A stretch of DNA of 5,167 bases, taken from positions 1 to 5,167 of the forward strand of contig DSCZ01000264.1 in the NCBI GenBank assembly GCA_011048855.1. Direction: 5' to 3'. Under the pieces are notes generated by a model. That model saw only the letters and a program-made list of their open reading frames with translations. It was not told where the DNA came from and did no database searches. Shown here one piece after another: positions 1-5,167 of this stretch; position 1 is the stretch's first letter; each line of letters opens with the position of its first letter. Made by a program: the position numbers and the translations under genes. This stretch comes from Desulfobacteraceae bacterium (GTDB lineage Bacteria; Desulfobacterota; DSM-4660; Desulfatiglandales; Desulfatiglandaceae).

Positions 1-39
1 ATTATACACAATCTGTATTTATTATATATTTAATATATT

Positions 40-423
40 TCATCCTATTAGCTGAAATTCAATTTTTGTGCCTTGTTTTTCCCAAGTTTTCCTGGCTTCC
101 TTCTGAAATCCTTTTAAATTATCAATAATTCTAGCAAAACAAATTGTTGGACCCAACGGCTTCATATCATCATACCACACGCAAATTGTTTGCCTCACAT
201 TCCAAAATCCTATGTCACCGGCTTGAGGAAGTTGGAAATTCTCCTTTTCCTCTATGAAAAATGGAGCCTGAAAAAAAACCTCATTATCACATATTTTTGC
301 ATGATTTAATTTCCCTTGTAGAGGACAGTGTTTTTTAATAACTTTACATACATTAGGTGCTTCTTCCTCCAAAAGCCTAGCTCGAACAATTTCATTGCCA
401 ATAGTGATTTTCAACTGGTCCAT
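40..423 (-). CDS. DUF3830 family protein (cyclophilin-like fold)
   Basis: A complete 127-residue protein that I recognise as a DUF3830 family member. Family-like blocks in order are VRARLLEEEAPNVC near residues 13-26, a GKLNHAK stretch followed by NEVFFQAPFF in the first half, AGDIGFW near the middle, ICVWYD, and a late CFARIIDNLKGF before a charged C-terminus. The length fits the family, which has a cyclophilin-like beta-barrel fold but no established biochemical role. No signal peptide or membrane segment is visible, so it is probably cytoplasmic. The start is well supported: ATG lies 7 nt after a perfect AAGGAGG. The gene is clearly more AT-rich than everything to its right and is transcribed away from the IclR gene, which suggests separate, possibly foreign, origin. 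Family assignment is by recognition of conserved blocks; function is unknown. Confidence 0.85.
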   Translation of the reverse strand: MDQLKITIGNEIVRARLLEEEAPNVCKVIKKHCPLQGKLNHAKICDNEVFFQAPFFIEEKENFQLPQAGDIGFWNVRQTICVWYDDMKPLGPTICFARIIDNLKGFQKEARKTWEKQGTKIEFQLIG

Positions 424-430
424 TATCCAA

Positions 431-437
431 CCTCCTT
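431..437 (-). promoter_or_regulatory. Ribosome binding site of the DUF3830 gene
   Basis: On the minus strand this reads AAGGAGG, a full anti-Shine-Dalgarno match, placed 7 nt before the ATG at 423-421. It fixes the start codon. No convincing -35/-10 pair is seen upstream on that strand. A TTGACC occurs at 490-495 (minus strand), but the sequence 17 nt downstream is GC-rich. Confidence 0.8.
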
Positions 438-518
438 TTTTAACGCTGCAGAAGGATCCTCCCCTGGGCCGGGGTACTTTTACGTAAAGGTCAAGATAAA
501 CGATTCGCTTTCCGGCGG

Positions 519-725
519 CTACTCTTTTATTCCCGAGAGCACCTGCAGGATATAAACCGCATCAACGAGGCCGGGTTTGTCCCCCCACAACACCGATCCG
601 GAATCCCCGATGGTGAAACTGCCTGTGCTAGTTTCCATCCGGTATTTCCGGATGGAAACTATCTCAACATGCCTACAAGGAAAGCCCGGCTGAAAGGAAA
701 ATTTGCCTTGACTGCAGATGGTTTT
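519..725 (-). pseudogene. Degraded 3' end of a gene with a dockerin-like C-terminal repeat
   Basis: Read on the minus strand, an open frame runs from about 725 down to a TAG at 519-521. It ends in GDKPGLVDAVYILQVLSGIKE minus its first residue, i.e. DKPGLVDAVYILQVLSGIKE-stop. This resembles the 'DxxGDGKxGLxDAIyiLQvlsGi' tail (EF-hand/dockerin-like repeat) that closes many secreted proteins of Desulfobacterota. The Asp-rich calcium loop looks shortened and an unusual W precedes it. Upstream the frame hits a stop at 726-728, and no matching full-length gene is present, so I read it as a leftover 3' fragment. An internal ATG (638-636) would give a 39-residue ORF, but I see no reason to call that a functional gene. 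Family resemblance is from memory; the region is short, so chance similarity remains possible. Confidence 0.42.
629..661. repeat. Perfect 14-bp inverted repeat, candidate operator
   Basis: The left arm TAGTTTCCATCCGG (629-642) and right arm CCGGATGGAAACTA (648-661) are exact reverse complements around the 5-nt spacer TATTT. The repeat lies 46 bp upstream of the predicted -35 box of the IclR-family gene. The outer TTTCCA/TGGAAA half-sites are similar in flavour to sites bound by some IclR-type regulators, so an operator is a reasonable inference. As RNA it would form a strong hairpin, but no T tract follows on either strand, so it is not a standard intrinsic terminator. It also lies inside the degraded minus-strand fragment. 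Confidence 0.6.
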
Positions 726-736
726 TTATATAAAAT
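708..736 (+). promoter_or_regulatory. Predicted sigma70-type promoter for the IclR-family gene
   Basis: TTGACT (708-713, five of six consensus bases) is followed after exactly 17 nt by TAAAAT (731-736, five of six). An overlapping TATAAA lies at 729-734. The spacer and flanks are T/A-rich, unlike the surroundings. Transcription would begin near 743-745, giving a leader of about 75 nt before the ATG at 819. No riboswitch-like structure is evident in that leader. Confidence 0.55.
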
Positions 737-818
737 CTAGTTTGAAATATAGAACTCACGATCCAAAAACAAGACCGCCTCCAGTGCGATCATGTCGCCA
801 TAACAAAGGAACGCTTAA

Positions 819-1634
819 ATGGCCCACAAAACCAAAAAAGTCTACACGGTTCCCGCCATTTCGAGGGCGCTTGATGTGCTGGAATTTCTTGGGACCAACC
901 CATGCGTCTCTTTCACTGAAATCCATTCGAGCCTAGGGGTTCCGAAGAGCAGCATCTACCAGCTGCTGAGCACGCTCGAATCAAGAGGGTACGTGCGACG
1001 CAGCGGAGATGGAAACCGCTACGAGTTGGGACTGCGTCTTTTCGAACTCGGGAACCTTTCGGTTTCCAGGCTCAATGTTCGCAGCGAATCCCTTCCCGTC
1101 CTTCGCGAGCTTGCCGCGGCCACGAACCAGACGGTGCATATCGGGATACTGGACGGTGCTGAAGGCGTTTATCTTGCGAAAGTGGAGAGTTCCCGACCCA
1201 TCCGTATTCATTCCTGGGAAGGAAAACGCATTCCTCTGCACAGCAGTTCCATGGGTAAGGTCCTTCTGGGGTGGAAGCCCGACGATCAAACTTCTGATAT
1301 CCTGGCGGATATTGATCTCCCGAAAAACACCGAAAAAACAATAACTGACCGGGACCTTCTGATGGCTCATCTGCGCACGGTGCGCCAAAAAGGATGGGCG
1401 CTGGACGACCAGGAAAACGAGCCCGACGTGCGATGTCTGGGGGCCCCGGTTTTTGATATCGAAGGCAGCGTGATCGCAGCCGTGAGCCTATCCGGTTCGG
1501 TGACACAAATGAACGACGAGGCATTACCTGGACTGCTCGATTCTCTACTGGATGGTGCAAAAAAGATATCCGAACGTCTGGGAAACAAGCCCGTGAACCA
1601 ATCCGGGCGGAAATGGGGGCGCGCAGATCGCTAA
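819..1634 (+). CDS. IclR-family transcriptional regulator
   Basis: A 271-residue DNA-binding regulator with the standard IclR layout. An N-terminal winged helix-turn-helix covers about residues 9-70: YTVPAISRALDVLEFL opens it, the recognition region VPKSSIYQLLSTLESRGYV spans 41-59, and the wing ends in RYELG at 67-71. A linker helix follows. The effector-binding domain runs from about residue 86 to 250, with HIGILDGAEGVYLAKVES (107-124), HSSSMGKVLLG (141-151) and the signature block DDQENEPDVRCLGAPVFD (196-213). Family members usually bind small carboxylic or aromatic acids as dimers or tetramers. ATG 819 is preceded by AAAGGA 8 nt upstream. The gene sits first in the plus-strand series, 28 nt ahead of the MaoC gene, so it probably controls this locus and itself. 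The effector is unknown. Confidence 0.93.
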   Translation: MAHKTKKVYTVPAISRALDVLEFLGTNPCVSFTEIHSSLGVPKSSIYQLLSTLESRGYVRRSGDGNRYELGLRLFELGNLSVSRLNVRSESLPVLRELAAATNQTVHIGILDGAEGVYLAKVESSRPIRIHSWEGKRIPLHSSSMGKVLLGWKPDDQTSDILADIDLPKNTEKTITDRDLLMAHLRTVRQKGWALDDQENEPDVRCLGAPVFDIEGSVIAAVSLSGSVTQMNDEALPGLLDSLLDGAKKISERLGNKPVNQSGRKWGRADR

Positions 1635-1651
1635 TCCATAAATTGGACGGC

Positions 1652-1657
1652 AGGAGG
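1652..1657 (+). promoter_or_regulatory. Ribosome binding site that selects the GTG start of the MaoC gene
   Basis: AGGAGG lies 5 nt before GTG 1663-1665. An ATG at 1661-1663 is slightly nearer but is followed at once by TGA (ATGTGA), so it cannot start the gene. GTG, overlapping that ATG by one base, is the only usable start. Confidence 0.8.
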
Positions 1658-1662
1658 TACAT

Positions 1663-2118
1663 GTGACGGGAAAATTCTTTGAAAATTGGGTGGTTGGAGA
1701 AACCCTGGAAACACCAGGCCGCACCGTCACCGAAACGGATGTTGTGATGTTTGCAGCCATGACCGGGGATTACAATGAACTGCACACCAATGAAGTTTTA
1801 ATGAGAGAAAGCAAATTCGGACAAAGAATCGCTCATGGCCTACTCCTTTTGTCCATATCGCACGGCCTTCTGTTCCGTACCGGATTCCTGGAAAATACAA
1901 TCCTGGCATTCCTGGGCATCGGCTCATGGACCTTCCACCATCCTGTTTTTATCGGAGACACGGTCAGGGTTCGGTTCAGGGTCGAAGACAAGCGCCGCAG
2001 CAAATCAAAGCCCGACAGGGGGATCGTCAATCTTGCCCTGGAGGTTTTGAACCAAGGCGGAACCGTGGTTCAATCCGGCACGAAAACGCTTCTGGTGCGG
2101 TGTGAGGCGCAAGGATAG
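1663..2118 (+). CDS. MaoC-like (hot-dog fold) enoyl-CoA hydratase/dehydratase
   Basis: A 151-residue single hot-dog-domain protein of the MaoC/(R)-specific enoyl-CoA hydratase group, expected to add water to a 2-enoyl-CoA or do the reverse. The hydratase-2 motif is visible at about residues 33-49: M-T-G-D-Y-N-E-L-H, with the catalytic pair Asp36 and His41, followed by the conserved IAHGLLLLSI helix. The usual Pro of the D-x-N-P-x-H motif is Glu39 here. FHHPVFIGDTVRVRFRVEDKRRSKSKPDRG in the second half (given here only as FHHPVFIGDTVRVRFRVEDK) is the typical beta-strand region of the family. Length is normal for a stand-alone domain. It follows the IclR gene by 28 nt and precedes iorA by 132 nt. 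With the acyl-CoA dehydrogenase gene downstream, a role in the same acyl-CoA route is likely. Substrate unknown. Confidence 0.88.
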   Translation: MTGKFFENWVVGETLETPGRTVTETDVVMFAAMTGDYNELHTNEVLMRESKFGQRIAHGLLLLSISHGLLFRTGFLENTILAFLGIGSWTFHHPVFIGDTVRVRFRVEDKRRSKSKPDRGIVNLALEVLNQGGTVVQSGTKTLLVRCEAQG

Positions 2119-2250
2119 GCAGGCAATTCGAGCCAGGGGCCCGACAAAGCCGGCTTCCACATTGCAGAAATTTTTGGCCGGCATATTAGAAGCACCTGTT
2201 TTGCATGCAGAGACACCTTCGATATCATTCAGAGGCGGGAGGAAAAAGAG
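2119..2250 (+). other. 132-nt gap between the MaoC gene and iorA
   Basis: No gene or convincing promoter is visible. Two GCCGGC hexamers (2149-2154 and 2177-2182) could pair across a 22-nt loop, but the stem does not extend. The gap is longer than others in the series (28 and 51 nt, and 1 nt), so iorA could have its own weak promoter here. Confidence 0.4.
2237..2242 (+). promoter_or_regulatory. Ribosome binding site supporting the TTG start of iorA
   Basis: GGGAGG lies 8 nt before TTG 2251-2253. The alternative ATG at 2269 lacks a comparable site and would remove the first strand residues (EQRYV) that precede the conserved MGNEAI block. TTG is therefore preferred. Confidence 0.7.
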
Positions 2251-4091
2251 TTGGAACAAAGATACGTAATGGGCAATGAAGCGATCACCCGCGGTGCCGT
2301 TGAAGCCGGTGTGAAAGTTGCGGCTGGTTACCCCGGCACTCCGGCTACTGAAATCCTGGATCGCTATGTAGATTATCCGGACGTTCATGCCCAGTGGGCC
2401 AGCAACGAAAAAGTCGCATTGGAAGTGGCGTTGGGCGCCAGTTTGGCGGGCGTCCGGGCCATGGCGGTGATGAAGCACAATGGGACCAACGTGTGTACGG
2501 ATATTCTCATGCACCTTAATTTTACAGGCGTGTCGGGCGGCCTTGTCCTTATTTCTGCTGATGATCCCGGAGGGCTCAGTTCGCAAAACGAGGAAGACAG
2601 CCGCATTCTTGTGCACACCTACGCCAACCTTCCGGTATTCGATCCTTCGAGCGCACTCGAGGCGAAAGCCATGGTCAAGGAAGCGTACATTCTTTCGGAA
2701 AGCACCCGGATGTGCGTGGCGTTGAGACCTGTTATGCGCGTATGCCACAGCCGGGCTATCATACCCTTCGAAAATTACAATCCGGCGGATGCCCCCTCCG
2801 CCCGTTGGACCGATGACCGGGAGCGCTACATCATGAGCGCTGTAGAAATCCGAGAGCTGGGCGGCATCAAGCGACCCCAGGCGCGCCACCGCTGGCTGAA
2901 CGCGAAATATCGCGAAATCCAGGCGCTTTTCGAAGACAGCCCGTTCAATTCCATCGAAGACGGTGAGGGAGACGTCGCCCTGGTGGGTTGCGGCATCGGC
3001 TACAGCTATGTGAAGGAGGCGCAGGCCATAATCGGAAGCCGTCTTCCCGTGTTCAAACTCTGCACCCTTCCTATTCCAATCGATCGGACGCTTCAGTTCC
3101 TGAAAGGAAAGAAACGCGTGGTGGTCTTCGAGGAATTGGAGCCGGTGGTGGAAAACCTCATCAAGGGATTGTGCCAGGAACATCGTATCGATGTGGACAT
3201 TCTCGGAAGATCCGGTTTTTTTCCTTCCGATGGAGAGCTGACCGTTTCCACCGTGATCGATGCCGTAAAAAAGGCTGCACCTTCTCTTGAAAACCATCGT
3301 CTGCCCGAGGTGAGGCGATTGTCAATCGATATCCCTGTACGCACGCGCACCCAGTGCGTTGGATGCGCTCACAGGGCTCTCCTGTATAACGTCAAACGGG
3401 TTGCGCGCAAACGGAAAGGAATCGTTTTCGGCGATATCGGATGTCACGACGCCGGTGCCTTCAAGCCTCTCGAACTTCAATCCACGATTTATTGTATGGG
3501 CTCTTCGGTGCCAATGGCCACGGGGGCGTTTTTCGCAGGAGAAGGAAGGCCGGTTTTTTCCATCATCGGCGATTCAACGTTTTTCATCTTGGGATCAATG
3601 GATTCATCAACGGGACCTACCAGGGGGCGACCCAGGTTGTCATTCTGTGTGACAACGGCACCACTGCGATGACCGGATTTCAGCCTCACCCCGGAAGCGG
3701 TGTTAATTTTTATGGTGAAATCTCCTCCCATGTAGATCTTTTAAAATTGGGGGAATCGGTAGGTGCGACAGTTTTTACGGTCGATCCTTACGAATTGGAT
3801 GCGACCTATGAAACGCTGCTGGAAGCTTCCAGGACCGATGGGTTGTCTCTGGTTGTCGCATCCAAGCCGTGTTTTCTCCGCGGCTCCCGTGAGGGGATCA
3901 AACTATTTGAACCATTGGATGGCGTCCGGGTCGAGCAGGACCGATGCAACGGCTGCATGGTGTGCATCAACGACTTCGGATGCCCCGCTCTTGTTTACGA
4001 TGCGGCGGTTGGAAAAGTTCACATCGATGAAATAAGCTGCGTCAAATGCGGGTTGTGTATAAATGTCTGCAAACGAGGTGCCATTGTCTAA
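2251..4091 (+). CDS. iorA: Indolepyruvate-type 2-oxoacid:ferredoxin oxidoreductase, alpha subunit, with an internal frameshift
   Basis: The catalytic subunit of a two-subunit, thiamine-diphosphate (TPP) and Fe-S enzyme that oxidatively decarboxylates aryl or other 2-oxoacids to acyl-CoA and reduces ferredoxin in the cytoplasm. In order: an N-terminal pyrimidine-binding domain starting MGNEAITRGAVEAGVKVAAG (with GYPGTPATEI after it); a middle domain; CVGCAHR with Cys369 and Cys372; GDIGC (394-398); the TPP motif GDSTFF (440-445) ending at CDNGTTAMTG (467-476); and a C-terminal two-cluster ferredoxin domain with Cys566, 569, 572, 578 and Cys597, 600, 603, 607. The last cluster has Lys where Pro usually follows the fourth Cys. 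The zero frame leaves the family sequence after residue 445 and stops at 3672. Shifting -1 at 3585 continues it with HLGINGF to TAA 4089-4091, giving 613 residues, about the normal length. As written, zero-frame translation lacks half the TPP motif and both clusters. Only the substrate is uncertain. Confidence 0.92.
3579..3585 (+). other. Frameshift site within iorA
   Basis: The codons ACG TTT TTC (3577-3585) end the conserved zero frame. The family then expects His-Leu-Gly-Ile, which is encoded from CAT 3585-3587, one base back. Either one T or C is missing from the TTTTTC run, or the ribosome slips -1 there. The heptamer is G TTT TTC, not a canonical X XXY YYZ slippery site because the first base is not T. 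The A-site tRNA-Phe could still re-pair on TTT. Confidence 0.85.
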
Positions 4092-4092
4092 A

Positions 4093-4701
4093 ATGAAAAA
4101 AGATATCATAATCGCGGGAGTAGGCGGGCAGGGGAACATCTTCGCCGGCGCCGTCATATGCAGTTACGCTATAGAAAAAGGATACAACGTAGCGGGTACC
4201 GAAACCATAGGTGCGGCCCAGCGTGGGGGATCGGTCGTCAGCCATATCCGCATCGCCGACGGACCGATTCATTCCCCTTTGATTCCGGCTGGAACCGCCG
4301 ACGTTCTCGTGGGGATGGAATGCCTTGAGCTACTCAGAAATTTTCATATGCTCGGCCCCAACGGATGGTACCTTTTAAACCTCTATCGTGTTCCGACTGT
4401 CTACACAAATCTTGGGATCGACCGGTACCCCACAATGGAAGAAATCTTCGAATCCCTGAATCTTCATGACCTAAAAGGGGTGAGCATGCCTGCCACAGCC
4501 AAAGCGGTGGAATTGGGCTCCTCTCAGATCACCAACATGGTGTTGCTGGGGGTGCTCGTCCGGGAGGACGGATTCTTCGATCAAGCGAGGGTACGCGCAC
4601 TGGTGGAGACGTCCTCCCCGGCACGATTCCGATCCAGCAACCTGGATGGCTTCGATGCAGGATACGATTTCCGCCCGGATGTTTCACAATCATTATCGTA
4701 A
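4093..4701 (+). CDS. iorB: Indolepyruvate-type 2-oxoacid:ferredoxin oxidoreductase, beta subunit
   Basis: The partner of IorA, 202 residues long, homologous to the gamma domain of pyruvate:ferredoxin oxidoreductase. The N-terminal IIIAGVGGQGNIFAGAVI block (residues 5-22) and the ETIGAAQRGGSVVSHIRI block (37-54) are hallmarks of this subunit. ADVLVGMECLELLRN follows and VELGSSQITNMVLLGVLV lies near the C-terminus. I prefer ATG 4093, one base after the iorA stop codon (TAA-A-ATG). It gives the family's usual N-terminus and allows translational coupling; a GAGGTG at 4075-4080 is rather far (12 nt). The upstream in-frame ATG 4063 would add ten residues inside iorA and has no ribosome binding site. 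The arrangement iorA-iorB is standard. The substrate could be an aryl pyruvate or another 2-oxoacid. Confidence 0.92.
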   Translation: MKKDIIIAGVGGQGNIFAGAVICSYAIEKGYNVAGTETIGAAQRGGSVVSHIRIADGPIHSPLIPAGTADVLVGMECLELLRNFHMLGPNGWYLLNLYRVPTVYTNLGIDRYPTMEEIFESLNLHDLKGVSMPATAKAVELGSSQITNMVLLGVLVREDGFFDQARVRALVETSSPARFRSSNLDGFDAGYDFRPDVSQSLS

Positions 4702-4752
4702 TCCCTTATGACAACATTTCGACGAAAAACGACCTGAGAAAAGGATGAGATC

Positions 4753-5167
4753 ATGTACCAATTGAACGACGAACAAAAAATGTTCAGGGAACAACTGCGA
4801 CGGATGGTTGCAGAGAAAGTGGCGCCCCGAGCCGCTGAAATCGACAGGGCCGGCGAATTTCCTTGGGATCTCAAGGAGGTCTTTCAGGAAATGGGGCTGT
4901 TGGGATTGAGCGTTCCGGAAGAATACGGAGGCACGAGCCAGGGGCACATTTATTTAATCCTGGCTGTGGAGGAGATTGCGCGAGCATGCGTCAGCTCTTC
5001 TCTTATCGTACAGGTTCAGTCTCTTGGGTGGGAGCCGATTCTCATCGGCGGATCCGATGATCAAAAGCGCGTTTGGGGCCCCAGGGTGGCATCTGGAGAG
5101 GTGCTGACCGCCTACGGCCTGACCGAGCCCGGTGCGGGTTCGGACGCCGCCGCAATGCATACGAAGG
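4753..5167 (+). CDS. Acyl-CoA dehydrogenase, N-terminal part (cut by window end)
   Basis: The first 138 residues of a flavin-dependent acyl-CoA dehydrogenase, which introduces a 2,3 double bond into an acyl-CoA and passes electrons to an electron-transfer flavoprotein. The N-terminal helical domain is typical: LNDEQKMFREQLRRMVAEKV (4-23), then FPWDLKEVFQEMGLLGLSVP followed by EEYGG, and VEEIARACVSSS. The family signature GLTEPGAGSD spans residues 122-131, reading into the middle beta domain. The frame is still open at base 5167; a full protein is usually about 380 residues, so roughly the last two thirds, including the catalytic base, are missing here. ATG 4753 has AAGGA 7 nt upstream and lies 51 nt after iorB, consistent with the same operon. 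The acyl specificity cannot be judged from this part. Confidence 0.93.
   Translation, partial: MYQLNDEQKMFREQLRRMVAEKVAPRAAEIDRAGEFPWDLKEVFQEMGLLGLSVPEEYGGTSQGHIYLILAVEEIARACVSSSLIVQVQSLGWEPILIGGSDDQKRVWGPRVASGEVLTAYGLTEPGAGSDAAAMHTK

Noticed and set aside
461..488. Small inverted repeats CCCC/GGGG (461-474) and TTTACGTAAA (479-488) as a terminator or operator
   Set aside because: They are too short to stand out from chance, and no adjacent T tract makes a terminator.
328..555. A 75-codon plus-strand open frame across the DUF3830 start region
   Set aside because: It crosses the composition boundary, overlaps a conserved minus-strand gene and its ribosome binding site, and has no conserved sequence.
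1072..1785. A 237-codon minus-strand open frame across the IclR and MaoC genes
   Set aside because: It is antisense to two conserved genes, rich in Arg, Pro and Ser as expected for a shadow frame, and has no family resemblance.
2201..2228. Possible promoter TTGCAT-16-TATCAT before iorA
   Set aside because: The -35 matches only three consensus bases, and transcription would start almost at the ribosome binding site. It is too weak to call.
2005..3297. A 430-codon open frame on the minus strand
   Set aside because: It lies antisense to the clearly conserved iorA and the end of the MaoC gene, shows no recognisable domain, and is explained by the codon bias of the plus-strand genes.
3579..3640. 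Canonical programmed -1 frameshift signal in iorA
   Set aside because: The site G TTT TTC breaks the X XXY YYZ rule, and I could not draw a convincing downstream hairpin or pseudoknot by eye. A missing base is simpler.
4063..4092. Upstream ATG giving a ten-residue longer IorB
   Set aside because: It has no ribosome binding site, overlaps the end of iorA, and adds residues before the family's usual N-terminus.

Overview
The window looks like part of a moderately GC-rich chromosome of an anaerobic bacterium. A sulfate-reducing or syntrophic Desulfobacterota is the best guess. This rests on a ferredoxin-linked 2-oxoacid oxidoreductase beside acyl-CoA genes, and on a short degraded C-terminus of the kind common in that group. 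The taxon is an inference, not a demonstration.

Layout. (1) Positions 1-423 are strikingly AT-rich (about one third GC in the first 180 bases) and carry a minus-strand gene for a DUF3830 (cyclophilin-like) protein with a perfect Shine-Dalgarno. (2) Positions 424-818 hold no intact gene. They contain a probable minus-strand remnant of a protein with a dockerin-like C-terminal repeat, a perfect 14-bp inverted repeat at 629-661, and a good sigma70-type promoter at 708-736 pointing at the next gene. (3) From 819 to the right edge all genes are on the plus strand: an IclR-family regulator, a MaoC-like hydratase (GTG start), iorA (TTG start), iorB, and the first 138 codons of an acyl-CoA dehydrogenase cut by the window end.

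The plus-strand genes suggest one catabolic unit. IorAB would oxidatively decarboxylate a 2-oxoacid to an acyl-CoA while reducing ferredoxin. The acyl-CoA dehydrogenase would desaturate it, and the MaoC protein would hydrate the enoyl-CoA. The IclR protein would be the local regulator, possibly acting at the inverted repeat. The substrate cannot be read from the sequence.

The main anomaly is in iorA. The reading frame breaks at about 3580-3585, inside the thiamine-diphosphate motif. A -1 shift exactly there restores the expected family sequence and an otherwise intact 613-residue protein. The zero-frame stop (TGA 3670-3672) overlaps an in-frame ATG (3669-3671) of the continuing frame. A one-base deletion (real or a sequencing error in a T run) is the simplest explanation. 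Recoding or reinitiation would be the interesting ones.
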